Below, in pieces: positions 8,775-17,912 of a DNA stretch of 64,000 bases (position 1 is the stretch's first letter; the number at the start of each line of letters is the position of its first letter). Position numbers and translations under genes: made by a program. This stretch comes from a virus. The notes beneath the pieces were generated by a model, which made no database searches, had not been told where the DNA came from, and saw nothing but the letters and a program-made list of their open reading frames with translations. Location: positions 1-64,000 of IMG/VR virus record IMGVR_UViG_3300036827_000134. One strand, 5' to 3'.

Positions 8775-9113
8775 ATGACCTCGCCGGTCCAACAGATTAT
8801 CGAAATGCAGCAGCTGACCGGCGCAGCGGCGATGTACTACACGTCGCCCGTCGGGGTCTGGACCCAGATCATCTCGCTCGGCGCGCTCAACGTCGACACC
8901 GCCGTTCATTCGGTCACCATCTATATCGTCCCGAACGGTAGCGTAGCGGGAGCGAGCACGCTGAGCACACAGGCTTTTACGTTACTCCCGGGCCAAAACT
9001 ACAACGGGCAGAACGAGTACGGCATGGTGCTCAATCCCAGCGATGCGATCTGGGCGCTGGCCGATACCGGCAGCGTGGTCAACATCCAGGCCTCGGGATT
9101 GTTGAACACCTGA
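8775..9113 (+). CDS. Small beta-rich tail protein
   Basis: 112 residues, start ATG 8775. The pattern 'ALNVDTAVHSVTIYIVPNGSVAG' followed by 'TFTLLPGQNY'-like strands resembles small phage proteins that carry one immunoglobulin-like or jelly-roll fold. The 89 bases upstream (8686-8774) hold no gene. Its stop overlaps the start of the dioxygenase (TGATG), so the two are translated together. Confidence 0.6.
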   Translation: MTSPVQQIIEMQQLTGAAAMYYTSPVGVWTQIISLGALNVDTAVHSVTIYIVPNGSVAGASTLSTQAFTLLPGQNYNGQNEYGMVLNPSDAIWALADTGSVVNIQASGLLNT

Positions 9114-9673
9114 TGAGCCATTTCACCTTGATCGCCGAGAATCTTGATGTCGCGCCAGCGTTGCGCGAGATCGATAGCCAGCCGTGGCTCTGGAACCATC
9201 GGCCAGACCGTCGCCAGGGCGACTCGCCACACCGAGAAACAAGCGACGCCTGGTTAAGATACGCATCTGAAGATGCCATGCGAGAGCCCGGATTCGGGGC
9301 AAGGCCTCATGTCTCTGTCGCGTGGCCAGCGTGGTGGGTTCTACCGGCGACCGTTCATCTCGTCAGACAAATCGGCCAGGCCCTCGGCGGGAGTTTGGAG
9401 TTGGGCGGCGTGCTGATGACCCGCATCGGACCGGGACGCCAGGTCTACCCGCACCACGATCGCGGCAGCTGGCATGCCGAGCACTACGACCTGAAGGTTT
9501 GGGTTCCGTTAAGGGCCAACCTGCTTTGTGTGAACGGCGTTGAGGACGAAGAGATGGTCTGGCGCCCGGGTGACGCGTGGAGCCATGATAATCTGGTCAC
9601 ACATTGGGTGCGCAACGAAGGTCAGTCGGAACGAATTTGTTTGATCAGTTGCTTTAGGCGAGTCGCGCCGTGA
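9113..9673 (+). CDS. Putative 2-oxoglutarate/Fe(II) dioxygenase
   Basis: 186 residues. The region 'GPGRQVYPHHDRGSWHAEHY' contains an HxD pair (His114, Asp116). A distal His164 and Arg174 in 'THWVRNEGQSERICLIS' complete the facial triad and 2-oxoglutarate contact expected of aspartyl/asparaginyl hydroxylase-like enzymes. Length suits a minimal double-stranded beta-helix. It is coupled to a small tail protein upstream and a cupin downstream (GTGA overlap). A protein-modifying hydroxylase acting on virion or host protein is a plausible but unproven role. Confidence 0.7.
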   Translation: MSHFTLIAENLDVAPALREIDSQPWLWNHRPDRRQGDSPHRETSDAWLRYASEDAMREPGFGARPHVSVAWPAWWVLPATVHLVRQIGQALGGSLELGGVLMTRIGPGRQVYPHHDRGSWHAEHYDLKVWVPLRANLLCVNGVEDEEMVWRPGDAWSHDNLVTHWVRNEGQSERICLISCFRRVAP

Positions 9674-9996
9674 GCCGCGAGGCATTGCATATATTTGACG
9701 ACCTGTTTCCGCCACAGAACATACGTCACCACTTTGCTGGCCAGGATGACGATCACGGCGTCTACGCCAAGGAAATGCTCATTGACGCCGGTATGGTGCT
9801 CACGTCCCACGTCCATGCGTACGACCATCTGAGTATCATCGGCCGCGGTATTGCTCACCTCCGGATCGAAGCTGGTACGCGTGTCGTGGTCGGGCCTCAG
9901 GCGATCGTCATTCCGAAGGGCGCCGCGCATGAACTGCGCGCGATCACCGACGTGGTCTGGTACTGCATACACGCGACCAGCGACGGAGAAGTCTGA
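9670..9996 (+). CDS. Small cupin-domain protein
   Basis: 108 residues from GTG 9670, overlapping the dioxygenase stop. 'GMVLTSHVHAYDHLSIIGRG' gives the HxH...H signature of a cupin motif 1. 'VVGPQAIVIPKGAAHELRAI' gives motif 2 with its His. A metal-binding single-domain cupin is expected. Its coupling to a dioxygenase suggests that the two act on the same substrate or that this is a partner or sensor, which is inference. Confidence 0.75.
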   Translation: MSREALHIFDDLFPPQNIRHHFAGQDDDHGVYAKEMLIDAGMVLTSHVHAYDHLSIIGRGIAHLRIEAGTRVVVGPQAIVIPKGAAHELRAITDVVWYCIHATSDGEV

Positions 9997-10844
9997 TGCC
10001 GTGGGCGCCAGCAATCGCAGCGGGGGTTTCAGCCGCTGGATCGATCGGCAGCGGCATCCTTGGAAGCCAGGCTTCGGGTTCGGCTGCGCGCTCGCAGGCC
10101 GCGGCCCAGCAAGGCACCCTCAACTGGATCCAGCAGGTCTACGGTCAGGCGGGTAGCAATCTTCAGCCGTTCATCGGGGCCGGCCAGGATGCGCTTACAT
10201 CGCTGAAGGGATTCTATGGTCTGCCGGGCGGCAATACTGGCAACGCACAGCAGGCCTTTTCGTCGTTCCAGGGCACGCCGTTCTATCAATTCCCCCTGCA
10301 GCAGGCGAACCTGGCGACCAACCGCGCGCTTGCGGCCAGTGGCCTGACCGGTTCGGGCGGCGCGCTGCGCGACCTCTCGCAACTCAATGCCGGATACGCG
10401 AGCCAAGGACTCGGCCAGTACCTGACCGGTCTCGGCACATTGGCAGGCGGCGGTCAGAGTGCGGCGTCGCAACTCGCCGGCGTGGGCATCGGGACGATCC
10501 CGGGTGTTGGAAACGCCTATACCGGCATCGGTAATGCGCAGGCCGCAGGCACCGTCGGCGGGTTCAACTCGATCAGTCAGGGCGTGTCGAACGCGATGCC
10601 ATTCCTCACTGGCACGCCGGGTGCGAATCCAAGCCAGAGTTCATACGGCAATGGTACGCCGGCCGGCGGCGGTCTTCTGGGCGCGGCTTCGGGCCAGTTC
10701 AGCGGAAACGGATTGTTCAGCGCGAACAGTCTGAATTCCGCCTTCGGCACTCAGTTCGGCGCCGGCACATTCCCGACCGCCGATAATCCAAATGCGATTG
10801 TGCCCGGCTATCAGTCCGATAATTACACCCCGATTGGCGGCTGA
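9996..10844 (+). CDS. DNA ejection / internal virion protein (small)
   Basis: 282 residues. The start 'MPWAPAIAAGVSAAGSIGSGILGSQASGSAA' is the hydrophobic Gly/Ala segment typical of podovirus ejection (DNA transfer) proteins. The pattern 'PFYQFPLQQANLATNRALAASGL...GGALRDLSQLNAGYASQGLGQYL' recurs in this family. It is the first of three consecutive ejection-type genes (9996-16289), as in P22 gp7/gp20/gp16 clusters. The proteins leave the head before DNA and form a conduit through the cell envelope. Confidence 0.75.
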   Translation: MPWAPAIAAGVSAAGSIGSGILGSQASGSAARSQAAAQQGTLNWIQQVYGQAGSNLQPFIGAGQDALTSLKGFYGLPGGNTGNAQQAFSSFQGTPFYQFPLQQANLATNRALAASGLTGSGGALRDLSQLNAGYASQGLGQYLTGLGTLAGGGQSAASQLAGVGIGTIPGVGNAYTGIGNAQAAGTVGGFNSISQGVSNAMPFLTGTPGANPSQSSYGNGTPAGGGLLGAASGQFSGNGLFSANSLNSAFGTQFGAGTFPTADNPNAIVPGYQSDNYTPIGG

Positions 10845-12970
10845 TGAGCGGCACGCAGATCCCGCTACAGGTCCAACCTTTCAGCCCGTTCACCGGACAG
10901 AAGGCCGAGACCGACATCGAGGCCACGCAAGCCGGGATTGGCCAGACTCAGGCGCAGACCGGGTTGATCGGTGAACAGGCCAGGACCGCGCAGATCGGCA
11001 ATCAGATCGCTTCGGCTCGTCTGCCGTTCTTGCTTCGTGCGTACGGTGCTGCCGGCGGAACTCCGCCTCCCGGCATGCCTGGTGCGATCGGCGCAAGCGG
11101 TGGTCAGGACTATACTGGGCCTGACGGAATAATCCCCGATCAAAACGGCCCTCTGGGCGGTATGGGTTCACTTCCGAAGGGAGCTTTTATCCGATTCATG
11201 ATGTCTCCTGCGGAGAAATGGGCTGATCTCGCACCAAAGGTCCGTGAGGAGAAAAACGCGTACGTCAACCAGGCCGCATCAGCAACGCTCGATCCGACCA
11301 CAGGACAGGCCGATCCGGTCAAATGGAACCAAATGGTCGCCAACGAGGTGCAATCCGGTTACATGACCGCCTCGCAGGCACGCATCCTGTACGGGCACCC
11401 CGAGCTGGCGCAGACCATCCTGCAGTCGACCCTACCAGTGGGCGAGCAACCGGGTACCAAACAGACGCAGGCAGCTGCAACAGCGGCGGGCCAAGCAACG
11501 CAGAAAATAGTCAAAGTCAACGCCCCGGTCCTGGACGCGAACGGCCAACCGACCGGTCAGAACCAGGACGTTTACTACCGACAATCGGACCTATTGCCGA
11601 ACGGTCAGCCGAAGCCGGGAGCGCAGACGGCACAGTACGGACCACCTGTCCAGGCAACGGACCTTCCGCCGACAGCGCAGAAATTCCTGCGCGCACTTTC
11701 GCCGTCAGAGGCCAACGCCCCTGACCAGCGTTACGTACCACCCGGCAGTGACAGACCAGCGACCTTCGATACTACGCAAGGTCACCCAGGCCAGGGTGCG
11801 GCAGGGCTTTTCCAGTTTGAACCCGAGACCTGGCAGCGCGGTGCGCAACTTGCTGGTGTAAATCCGAACAATATGAGTCAGGCCAACCAGGAGCGTGCAG
11901 CCTGGGCCGTGGCGCAGGATGATTACGCGAAGAATTCCGGCGGCCGATCGTTACTTTTCGATATCAACAGAGGAAACGTTAATCAGGTGGCAGCCGGTCT
12001 GAAAAGCACATGGCCGTCGATTACCGGGGGCGCCCAGCAGAACGCGGTCGGAGCGAGTTTCACTCAAAGACTCGCCGCAATCACCGGACAGCCGAACGCC
12101 GCCACGGCCGCCGCTCCTCCGCTTCCTGTCGGTCCACGCGCTGCACCTGTTGCTGCTGCCAGCCCGCCGCAGTTTACCCCAGGCGTTGAAGCGGCGCGCG
12201 CCGTCGATACCGAACACATCAAGGCGGACGATACGCTCAACCAATCCAATCTCGATGCCGCACAAAAGGCGTTGTCGGCCGGCATCGGAATTCGCGAAGC
12301 GCGCGATCTCATCGCCAACGTGCCGACCGGCGCTTTCATTGACCAGAGACTGGCATTACAGAGCGCAGCGCAGCAAACCGGTAGTCCATTGCTGTCCCGC
12401 ATTTCGACAGCGCTTACCGGGCTTAATCCGCAGCAACTAAATGATGCCGAGTTCGCCCGGAAGCTATATCAGAATAACGTTGTCTCCCAGGAACAAGCGA
12501 TCGGCGGCGTACGGATCGGCGCGATGTTCACCAATTTCTTTGCCAAGGCCAGTCCGAACCTGTCGTTGCAAAACGGCGCCTTGAACGAAATGAGTAATGC
12601 GGCTTTGGTCGGTCAGCAGATGATCCGGGATTTCGCCAACGGATCGAATGCCTACACGAATGCGAAGCAGCAGACCTATCAACAGAACCTCGCGGCCGGA
12701 AGATATCAACCATACCCAGCCGAGCGAAACTATGAGGCAACCTGGACCGCGGACGGATCGCCGCACGCCGCGGACACCTACGCGGCCGCCGTGCACATCC
12801 TCAACGGCGCGCCGATCACCCAGGCCGTGAAGGGTCTCAATCCAGCGCAGCTCAACGAGGCGATCGACGTGATCGCGCGCGCTGACCCAGGTGCGATGCC
12901 AAAGATACTTGCTCGGCCGGACGTGCGGGCGTGGCGCAAATCGCTGAAAACCGCAGCAAATGGAGGATAG
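10844..12970 (+). CDS. Internal virion protein with transglycosylase domain
   Basis: 708 residues; start overlaps the previous stop (TGATG). Residues about 275-400 resemble lambda-R-type (GH104-like) peptidoglycan lytic enzymes: 'LRALSPSEANAPDQRY' with a candidate catalytic Glu, then 'GAAGLFQFEPETWQRG', 'NQERAAWAVAQDDY' and 'AAGLKSTWPSI'. The flanking regions are Ala/Gln-rich helical sequence as in ejection proteins. The enzyme would open the cell wall during DNA entry rather than at lysis. Middle member of the ejection gene trio. Confidence 0.75.
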   Translation: MSGTQIPLQVQPFSPFTGQKAETDIEATQAGIGQTQAQTGLIGEQARTAQIGNQIASARLPFLLRAYGAAGGTPPPGMPGAIGASGGQDYTGPDGIIPDQNGPLGGMGSLPKGAFIRFMMSPAEKWADLAPKVREEKNAYVNQAASATLDPTTGQADPVKWNQMVANEVQSGYMTASQARILYGHPELAQTILQSTLPVGEQPGTKQTQAAATAAGQATQKIVKVNAPVLDANGQPTGQNQDVYYRQSDLLPNGQPKPGAQTAQYGPPVQATDLPPTAQKFLRALSPSEANAPDQRYVPPGSDRPATFDTTQGHPGQGAAGLFQFEPETWQRGAQLAGVNPNNMSQANQERAAWAVAQDDYAKNSGGRSLLFDINRGNVNQVAAGLKSTWPSITGGAQQNAVGASFTQRLAAITGQPNAATAAAPPLPVGPRAAPVAAASPPQFTPGVEAARAVDTEHIKADDTLNQSNLDAAQKALSAGIGIREARDLIANVPTGAFIDQRLALQSAAQQTGSPLLSRISTALTGLNPQQLNDAEFARKLYQNNVVSQEQAIGGVRIGAMFTNFFAKASPNLSLQNGALNEMSNAALVGQQMIRDFANGSNAYTNAKQQTYQQNLAAGRYQPYPAERNYEATWTADGSPHAADTYAAAVHILNGAPITQAVKGLNPAQLNEAIDVIARADPGAMPKILARPDVRAWRKSLKTAANGG

Positions 12971-12974
12971 AGAA

Positions 12975-13328
12975 GTGAATCTTCGGGAAGCTGTGGAAGA
13001 ATTCGAACGGGAAATGAACGTGTTTAGAAACGACGATAAGTTGATCTTGCCTGTTCATCCCGTCTCTTCGGGCGATCCGGTAGCCACCGAAGCTGAGGCG
13101 GCCATGAGATGGCTTCACGCGGTCCGTTGCTTCGCCAAGGGACACGGTACTACTCTATGCTGGAACGACAATCCCCACCTTGTAGTCTTCGGCGAAGATC
13201 ACCACTACGCGGGCAAGTGCAAGGTCTATTCATACCTCTGGGTGTGGGACGGGTTGGTCCCGACGTGTCCCCCTGGGGAGTCGATTGAGCACTGGCTTAT
13301 TAGAGTAGAAACGGAGTTATGTGCTTGA
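12975..13328 (+). CDS. Hypothetical protein between ejection genes
   Basis: 117 residues from GTG 12975, chosen because GGAGG lies 8 bases upstream; an ATG at 12960 is the alternative. The sequence is acidic with a helical start and several His/Trp residues ('GHGTTLCWNDNPHLVVFGEDHHYAGK'). No family was recognised. It differs in composition from the Ala/Gln-rich ejection proteins around it and may be an insertion or cargo gene. Confidence 0.6.
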   Translation: MNLREAVEEFEREMNVFRNDDKLILPVHPVSSGDPVATEAEAAMRWLHAVRCFAKGHGTTLCWNDNPHLVVFGEDHHYAGKCKVYSYLWVWDGLVPTCPPGESIEHWLIRVETELCA

Positions 13329-13351
13329 TCTTGATCCTACGGAGACAGACG

Positions 13352-13552
13352 ATGCCCAGTTTTGGAAAAACGTTCATAGCTTCAGCTATCAACGCGCTCC
13401 TTTTGTTTATGGCATTGGCCCAAATCGGGGGCACTATTATCGACCTCGAGAACGGAGAAACGAGTCCCGACGTTTGGGCTTGCGGTGACATAGGGGTGAC
13501 TTGTCTCTTTGCAATACCTCTCGTTTTCCGCTGGGGTACGCGGCCGAGATAA
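13352..13552 (+). CDS. Small two-segment membrane protein
   Basis: 66 residues from ATG 13352, with GGAG 8 bases upstream. Two hydrophobic stretches are visible: residues 6-30 ('TFIASAINALLLFMALAQIG') and 44-60 ('GDIGVTCLFAIPLVFRW'). Size and topology would suit a holin-like or superinfection-type membrane protein. It lies between ejection genes, away from the lysis cassette at 17523-20349, so no function is assigned. Confidence 0.6.
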   Translation: MPSFGKTFIASAINALLLFMALAQIGGTIIDLENGETSPDVWACGDIGVTCLFAIPLVFRWGTRPR

Positions 13553-13583
13553 TCCCACTCCGACCGATAGAAATCGCAGTTTG

Positions 13584-16289
13584 ATGGCTGACCCGGCAGT
13601 CGATCCCTTCGCCCAGTATGACACGCCGGCCGCGACGCCGGCGCCGACGAACGACAACGCGCAGCCTGCTTCCACAGGGCCGGCAGTCAGTCAACAGCTG
13701 ATCCCGGTCTATGATCAGTCCGGCCAATGGACCGGGTATCGCCGCGCCGACCTCGCACCAGGCGGTGCGCCAACCCCTGATCAGGCACCAGCCGTCGCAC
13801 CCACCACCACGCCGATCGCGGTGAAAGGCGCCGCCGCTGCGCCGGCACCCGGGTCGATCTCTGACACCGTCAACCAGATGCTGGATCAGACAGCGCCGGG
13901 GAAGGCAGCAGCCGTACCGCCAACTGCGCCGGCGAAAGGTGCGCCGCAGGTCGATCCGTTCGCGAAGTACGAGGTGGCCTCACCGGTATCATCGGCACCT
14001 GCGACACCAGCGGCGCAGGGAGTGCAAGCCGTTGCGCCAGGCACGAAAACGACAGGAATGGTAGCAAACGTCGGCGCAGGCACCAGCGAGGCGGTATCGG
14101 GATTACTTGGTCTTCCTGTGGACACCGCGGCTGCGGCGATGAACCTCGGTCTTAAAGCGATGGGCATGCCGCCGATCGAGAAACCATTCGGTGGAGCGAA
14201 GTCCTGGAATGAGTTGTTCGGCCTTTTCGGCGCAAACCCCGAGAACGTGGCACCAGCGAATGAGACTGAAGCGCTTCTTCGTTCAGCGGGCCGCGGCGCC
14301 GCCAGCGTCGCACTTCCAGGTGGCGTGGCCTCACGATTGGTACGTGCGGCGGCCCCGGGCGTTGCTGTCGCTCCGGCCCTTTCTACCATCGCCCAAGGAG
14401 CCGGAGTCGGAGGAGTGGCAGCCGGAGCTGCGGGAGGTGTGACAGGAACATTGGCCAGCCAGGCTGTGCCAGATCCGTACAAGCCAGTCGCTGAATTGGT
14501 AGGGAACGTCATCGGAGGCGGTGTCGCAGGGGAACTTACAAATGCCGCGGCGGCCATCGGGAGGGGCATCAACACAGCATTCAGGCCATCATCCCAGGTC
14601 GATCGTCTTACCGGCCAGATATTGAACGAAGCCGCTGGCAATACCGTCCCAAACTTCGAGCCTTCGCCGATTCCAGGGGCGCCTCTCAACATCGCCCAAT
14701 CATCGGGTAGTCCAGAGCTAGCTGGACTCGTCGATACCCGTAATGCCGCCAATGTCGCGGCAATGAAACGGATGCAGACCGCCCAGAATACGGCTGTCAT
14801 CGGTGAGGTCCCAGGAACGCCAGGAACCAATGTGGCACCTGAAGCGGCTGCAGCGCGCGGATCGACCCGCTTTACCAGCGGTGTCCAGAGCGGCACGAAG
14901 ATATCGAACACCGAGGAAGGACGGCTCTGGAACACGCCGGCCCTCAAAGACAAAAACATGTCTTCCGAATCCTCGAAGAAATCCGTTGCTGACGCGATCC
15001 TCCGCATCCAGGCGGATACCCCGGGCCTTCACGATGCAATGAACAACTCTGGTGTGCTTCGCGGCGTCGTTAAAGACCTGACGGAGATGTCAGAGAAGAT
15101 ATCGGCCAACGAATTGAACTCGATTGCATCACGTTTCAAAAAGATCGGTCGCGATCCAAACCAGGATGATAACGTACGGCTCGTCGCAAAGCAGCTTGGC
15201 GGCGCGGCGCATGACGGTCTCTGGAACGCGCCGGAAGTGACAGGGCGCCCAGCACGGACCATCCCGGGACTTCCCGCGCGGACCGAAATGCACGCGCAGG
15301 CGGATGGAACGGTGGTGCCTGTGCAGATCGCGGCACAGCCATCGACCGTCATCCCTGCCGTGCAGCCTATCCCGGCCCTCGTTCGAGACCTGACCAAGGC
15401 ACGCGAGTTCACACGTCACGAGGCCGAGACCTTTGGACATGCCTCGTTCGATAATATCGTCGGACGCAATTCCTACGGCAACCAGACTGTCACGCCGGGT
15501 ACGGCAGCCAATCGCTTTTTCGATTTTGCCAACGGAACCGAACGACCAGGAGCTATTCGGGACGCCGGGAAATTCCTCAACGACATCAAATCCGAGTGGC
15601 TGAAGCTGGGTCAGCTCGGAACCAAGTACGACCCAGTGGGCGTCCAACTTGCCCAAACAGAACTGAAAGAGGGGTTACGGGAATATATCGCTTCCAGGTT
15701 CCTGAGCACGGTTTCGACCAACAATATTGATGCGGCTGGTCAGCAGATGATCTCGATGGCCAAGGCGGCGGACTTCCTTGGTAATAACAGGCAGATGTTG
15801 GAGCGCACCGGCGTGTATACGCCAGCCGAGATCGACGCGTGGCTCAGGGTTAAGGATTACGCGAGAATGATCAACCGGGGCGACAACCTAGGAAGGCCGG
15901 TCAATTCCGCAACCTTCACGCGTCTAATGTCCAATAAAAGATGGCTCGATATGTTCATGCCGCCACTGGTCGGGCATGTCGCAGGTGCAGGGATCGGCGC
16001 TGCGCTTGGCGGCACGATCGGCAACGTTGTCGGAGAAGGCGCACTTGGCGCGATACTTGGCGCGGGAACTGAGGGCGGAGGACTCGGCACAGCGGTCCTT
16101 CGACGGATTTACGACGCGCCCCGCGAGAAAGTGATGGAGCGGTTGGATGAGGCGATCAGCGACCCTGTGATCGCAAAAGATCTGATGCAACGGGCAGTGC
16201 GCAGGGTGAGTTTCAATCCACGGACGAAGGTCTGGATACGCGGGCTTCTTACGCTACCAACCGTCGCAACAGGAGCGCAGCAGCAATGA
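13584..16289 (+). CDS. Large internal virion (ejection) protein
   Basis: 901 residues from ATG 13584. The first 170 residues are Pro/Ala-rich and disordered ('VDPFAQYDTPAATPAP' and a repeat 'QVDPFAKYEV'). Long Gly/Ala membrane-like stretches occur near 180-220, 250-330 and 790-840 ('GHVAGAGIGAALGGTIGNVV'), typical of ejection proteins that insert into the envelope. Charged helical regions fill 430-760. It is the third and largest ejection protein. No enzymatic motif was seen. Confidence 0.75.
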   Translation: MADPAVDPFAQYDTPAATPAPTNDNAQPASTGPAVSQQLIPVYDQSGQWTGYRRADLAPGGAPTPDQAPAVAPTTTPIAVKGAAAAPAPGSISDTVNQMLDQTAPGKAAAVPPTAPAKGAPQVDPFAKYEVASPVSSAPATPAAQGVQAVAPGTKTTGMVANVGAGTSEAVSGLLGLPVDTAAAAMNLGLKAMGMPPIEKPFGGAKSWNELFGLFGANPENVAPANETEALLRSAGRGAASVALPGGVASRLVRAAAPGVAVAPALSTIAQGAGVGGVAAGAAGGVTGTLASQAVPDPYKPVAELVGNVIGGGVAGELTNAAAAIGRGINTAFRPSSQVDRLTGQILNEAAGNTVPNFEPSPIPGAPLNIAQSSGSPELAGLVDTRNAANVAAMKRMQTAQNTAVIGEVPGTPGTNVAPEAAAARGSTRFTSGVQSGTKISNTEEGRLWNTPALKDKNMSSESSKKSVADAILRIQADTPGLHDAMNNSGVLRGVVKDLTEMSEKISANELNSIASRFKKIGRDPNQDDNVRLVAKQLGGAAHDGLWNAPEVTGRPARTIPGLPARTEMHAQADGTVVPVQIAAQPSTVIPAVQPIPALVRDLTKAREFTRHEAETFGHASFDNIVGRNSYGNQTVTPGTAANRFFDFANGTERPGAIRDAGKFLNDIKSEWLKLGQLGTKYDPVGVQLAQTELKEGLREYIASRFLSTVSTNNIDAAGQQMISMAKAADFLGNNRQMLERTGVYTPAEIDAWLRVKDYARMINRGDNLGRPVNSATFTRLMSNKRWLDMFMPPLVGHVAGAGIGAALGGTIGNVVGEGALGAILGAGTEGGGLGTAVLRRIYDAPREKVMERLDEAISDPVIAKDLMQRAVRRVSFNPRTKVWIRGLLTLPTVATGAQQQ

Positions 16290-16398
16290 GGGCCCTAGAA
16301 AGCACACGTCCGACCGACCGGCCGAGATACCAGACCAGTTGGCAAATCCTGAAGCTGACCACCAGGATAACGGCTACCAGAAGCAGTGCGTGGAACAT
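16249..16398 (-). CDS. Possible antisense membrane peptide
   Basis: 49 residues on the minus strand, starting 'MFHALLLVAVILVVSFRICQ', with a GAGAGAT ribosome-site-like stretch before ATG 16398. A clear hydrophobic helix is followed by an Arg-rich amphipathic tail. It runs antisense to the end of the ejection gene and to the short ORF at 16286. Hydrophobic antisense ORFs can arise by chance in GC-rich genes, so this remains a candidate only. Confidence 0.3.
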   Translation of the reverse strand: MFHALLLVAVILVVSFRICQLVWYLGRSVGRVLSRALIAAALLLRRLVA

Positions 16399-16447
16399 AA
16401 CGAATATCTCTCAAATTCTGAGTTCAGTGCGAGATATTTACACATGA
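16286..16447 (+). CDS. Short ORF linking ejection and fibre genes
   Basis: 53 residues, beginning at an ATGA overlap with the large ejection protein and ending in an ATGA overlap with the next ORF. The coupling on both sides supports translation, but the sequence (Ser/Thr/Arg-rich) gives no clue to function, and an antisense membrane ORF competes for the same bases. Confidence 0.35.
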   Translation: MRALESTRPTDRPRYQTSWQILKLTTRITATRSSAWNITNISQILSSVRDIYT

Positions 16448-16620
16448 AAATGCCGAAAATAAAGGCTTTTCCGGCGATCAGGATGCCGCAACCGCCAGGC
16501 GGTCACGCGCTCAAGGCCGGGCGGGCCGTGTTGGGTCAGTTCGCGCATCACGCACCGGCGACGGTGAAAGCCATCCCGAGGATGTCGCGGCCCGGTAAGG
16601 CGCACGGACCGCACAACTAG
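16444..16620 (+). CDS. Small basic protein before collar fibre
   Basis: 58 residues from ATG 16444, Pro/His/Lys/Arg-rich ('KMPKIKAFPAIRMPQPPGGH', 'GPHN' end). No family was recognised. It lies 10 bases before the collar fibre gene, with a GGAGAG ribosome site in the gap. Confidence 0.5.
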   Translation: MKMPKIKAFPAIRMPQPPGGHALKAGRAVLGQFAHHAPATVKAIPRMSRPGKAHGPHN

Positions 16621-16630
16621 GAGAGAGCCA

Positions 16631-17518
16631 ATGGCCGCCTCTGGCGTTGCGTACTATACCGCAAATCCGTTCGAAATATCAACGAACGGCACTCCCTTGG
16701 CTGGCGGTCAACTTCTGTTTTACGAATCTGGAACCACGACGCCGCTCGCGGTCTATTCAGATCCTGGACTGGCCACTCCGATTGCCCAACCAGTCGTTGC
16801 TGATGCGAACGGCCGCTTCGGCAGTATTTGGCTCGATCCTTCCCAGGCGTACAAGATTCAATTATTTACCGCTGCCACGCCGGATAATCCAACCGGGTCT
16901 CAGATTTGGAGCATTGACCCTTTCGGCCCGGCCGCCGGTGGAACCGTCGCCAATACGGCGGGGATCATCGGCGAGGTCAGGCAGTTCGCCGGCCCTGCTG
17001 CCTCCATTCCTTCGCAATGGTACCTTTGTTATGGGCAGGCGGTCAGCCGCACCACCTATGCCGCCCTGTTCGCCCTCCTCGGCACGACGTGGGGCGCCGG
17101 CGATGGCACCACCACCTTTAATCTGCCGGATCTGCGCGGCCGCGTGATGGCCGGCGTCGACAATATGGGCGGCACGCCGGCGAACCGGATGACGTCAGGA
17201 GTAAGCGGCATCTCCGGAGTGACCCTGGGCGCGGCGGGCGGTGGCCAATTGGCCCAGCAGGATACCCTCTCGGCGAGCAGCTCGGCGAGCAGCGTTGTGA
17301 GCGGCGGGTCTGTGGCGGTAAATAATGCCGGCGCAAGCGTGTTGGCCGGTCCGAACAAGCAGGTGTGCCAGAACACTGGTTCGACCGAGAGTTATTCGGT
17401 GACCGGCCTGACCGTCGCCACCACGGTGACCACGACAGTATCATCGGGCTTGACTGGCACAACCCAGAACGTGCAACCGACTGCCATGACAAACATGATA
17501 ATTTACGCTGCAGCATAA
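16631..17518 (+). CDS. Tail fibre with phage tail-collar domain
   Basis: 295 residues. The N-terminal part ('ANPFEISTNGTPLAGGQLLFYESGTTTPL') is the short beta module common at the base of phage fibres. Residues about 115-200 ('GEVRQFAGPAASIPSQWYLCYGQAVSRTTYAALFALLGTT', then 'FNLPDLRGRVMAGVDNMGG') match the phage tail-collar domain (PF07484 type). The C-terminus is S/T/V-rich and probably forms the tip. It closes the virion block and is followed 4 bases later by the spanin-like gene. Confidence 0.85.
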   Translation: MAASGVAYYTANPFEISTNGTPLAGGQLLFYESGTTTPLAVYSDPGLATPIAQPVVADANGRFGSIWLDPSQAYKIQLFTAATPDNPTGSQIWSIDPFGPAAGGTVANTAGIIGEVRQFAGPAASIPSQWYLCYGQAVSRTTYAALFALLGTTWGAGDGTTTFNLPDLRGRVMAGVDNMGGTPANRMTSGVSGISGVTLGAAGGGQLAQQDTLSASSSASSVVSGGSVAVNNAGASVLAGPNKQVCQNTGSTESYSVTGLTVATTVTTTVSSGLTGTTQNVQPTAMTNMIIYAAA

Positions 17519-17522
17519 CGCC

Positions 17523-17912
17523 ATGCCTGATCAGACTACCCCTTCCGATAAGCCAACGGTCTACCGGAACGTAATCCAACTCGGCCAACTGCTTCCTTTG
17601 ATCCCAGCCCTCACCATGATTGGACTGCTGATCAAACTTACCTGGACGGCTGGCGCGACCTATGAGGAGGTCCACTCCGCGATGATCCAGGAAACCGCCC
17701 GGGCCACCAACGCAGAGGTCGTTCTAAGGAACGATGTGACTCAACTCGGCGACAAGCTGAGTGCGAAGATCGACTCGAAAACGGACATGGAAGATCAGAA
17801 ATTGAGCAACCTCAGTGACAAGATCAATGGCCTGAGCGACAAGTTGATCGACCTGAAGGTACAAGTCGGCGACATCGTCAAGGCCAGCACGCCGACGCCG
17901 CCGCGACGATGA
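17523..17912 (+). CDS. Candidate inner-membrane spanin subunit (Rz-like)
   Basis: 129 residues. One membrane segment (about 24-42, 'LLPLIPALTMIGLLIKLTW') near the N-terminus is followed by an external helical coiled coil ('KLSAKIDSKTDMEDQKLSNL', 'LSDKINGLSDKLIDLKVQVG'). This is the layout of i-spanins, which join inner and outer membranes during lysis of Gram-negative hosts. The next gene overlaps by 4 bases and encodes a small proline-containing lipoprotein, the expected partner. An alternative is a holin-type protein. Confidence 0.55.
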   Translation: MPDQTTPSDKPTVYRNVIQLGQLLPLIPALTMIGLLIKLTWTAGATYEEVHSAMIQETARATNAEVVLRNDVTQLGDKLSAKIDSKTDMEDQKLSNLSDKINGLSDKLIDLKVQVGDIVKASTPTPPRR

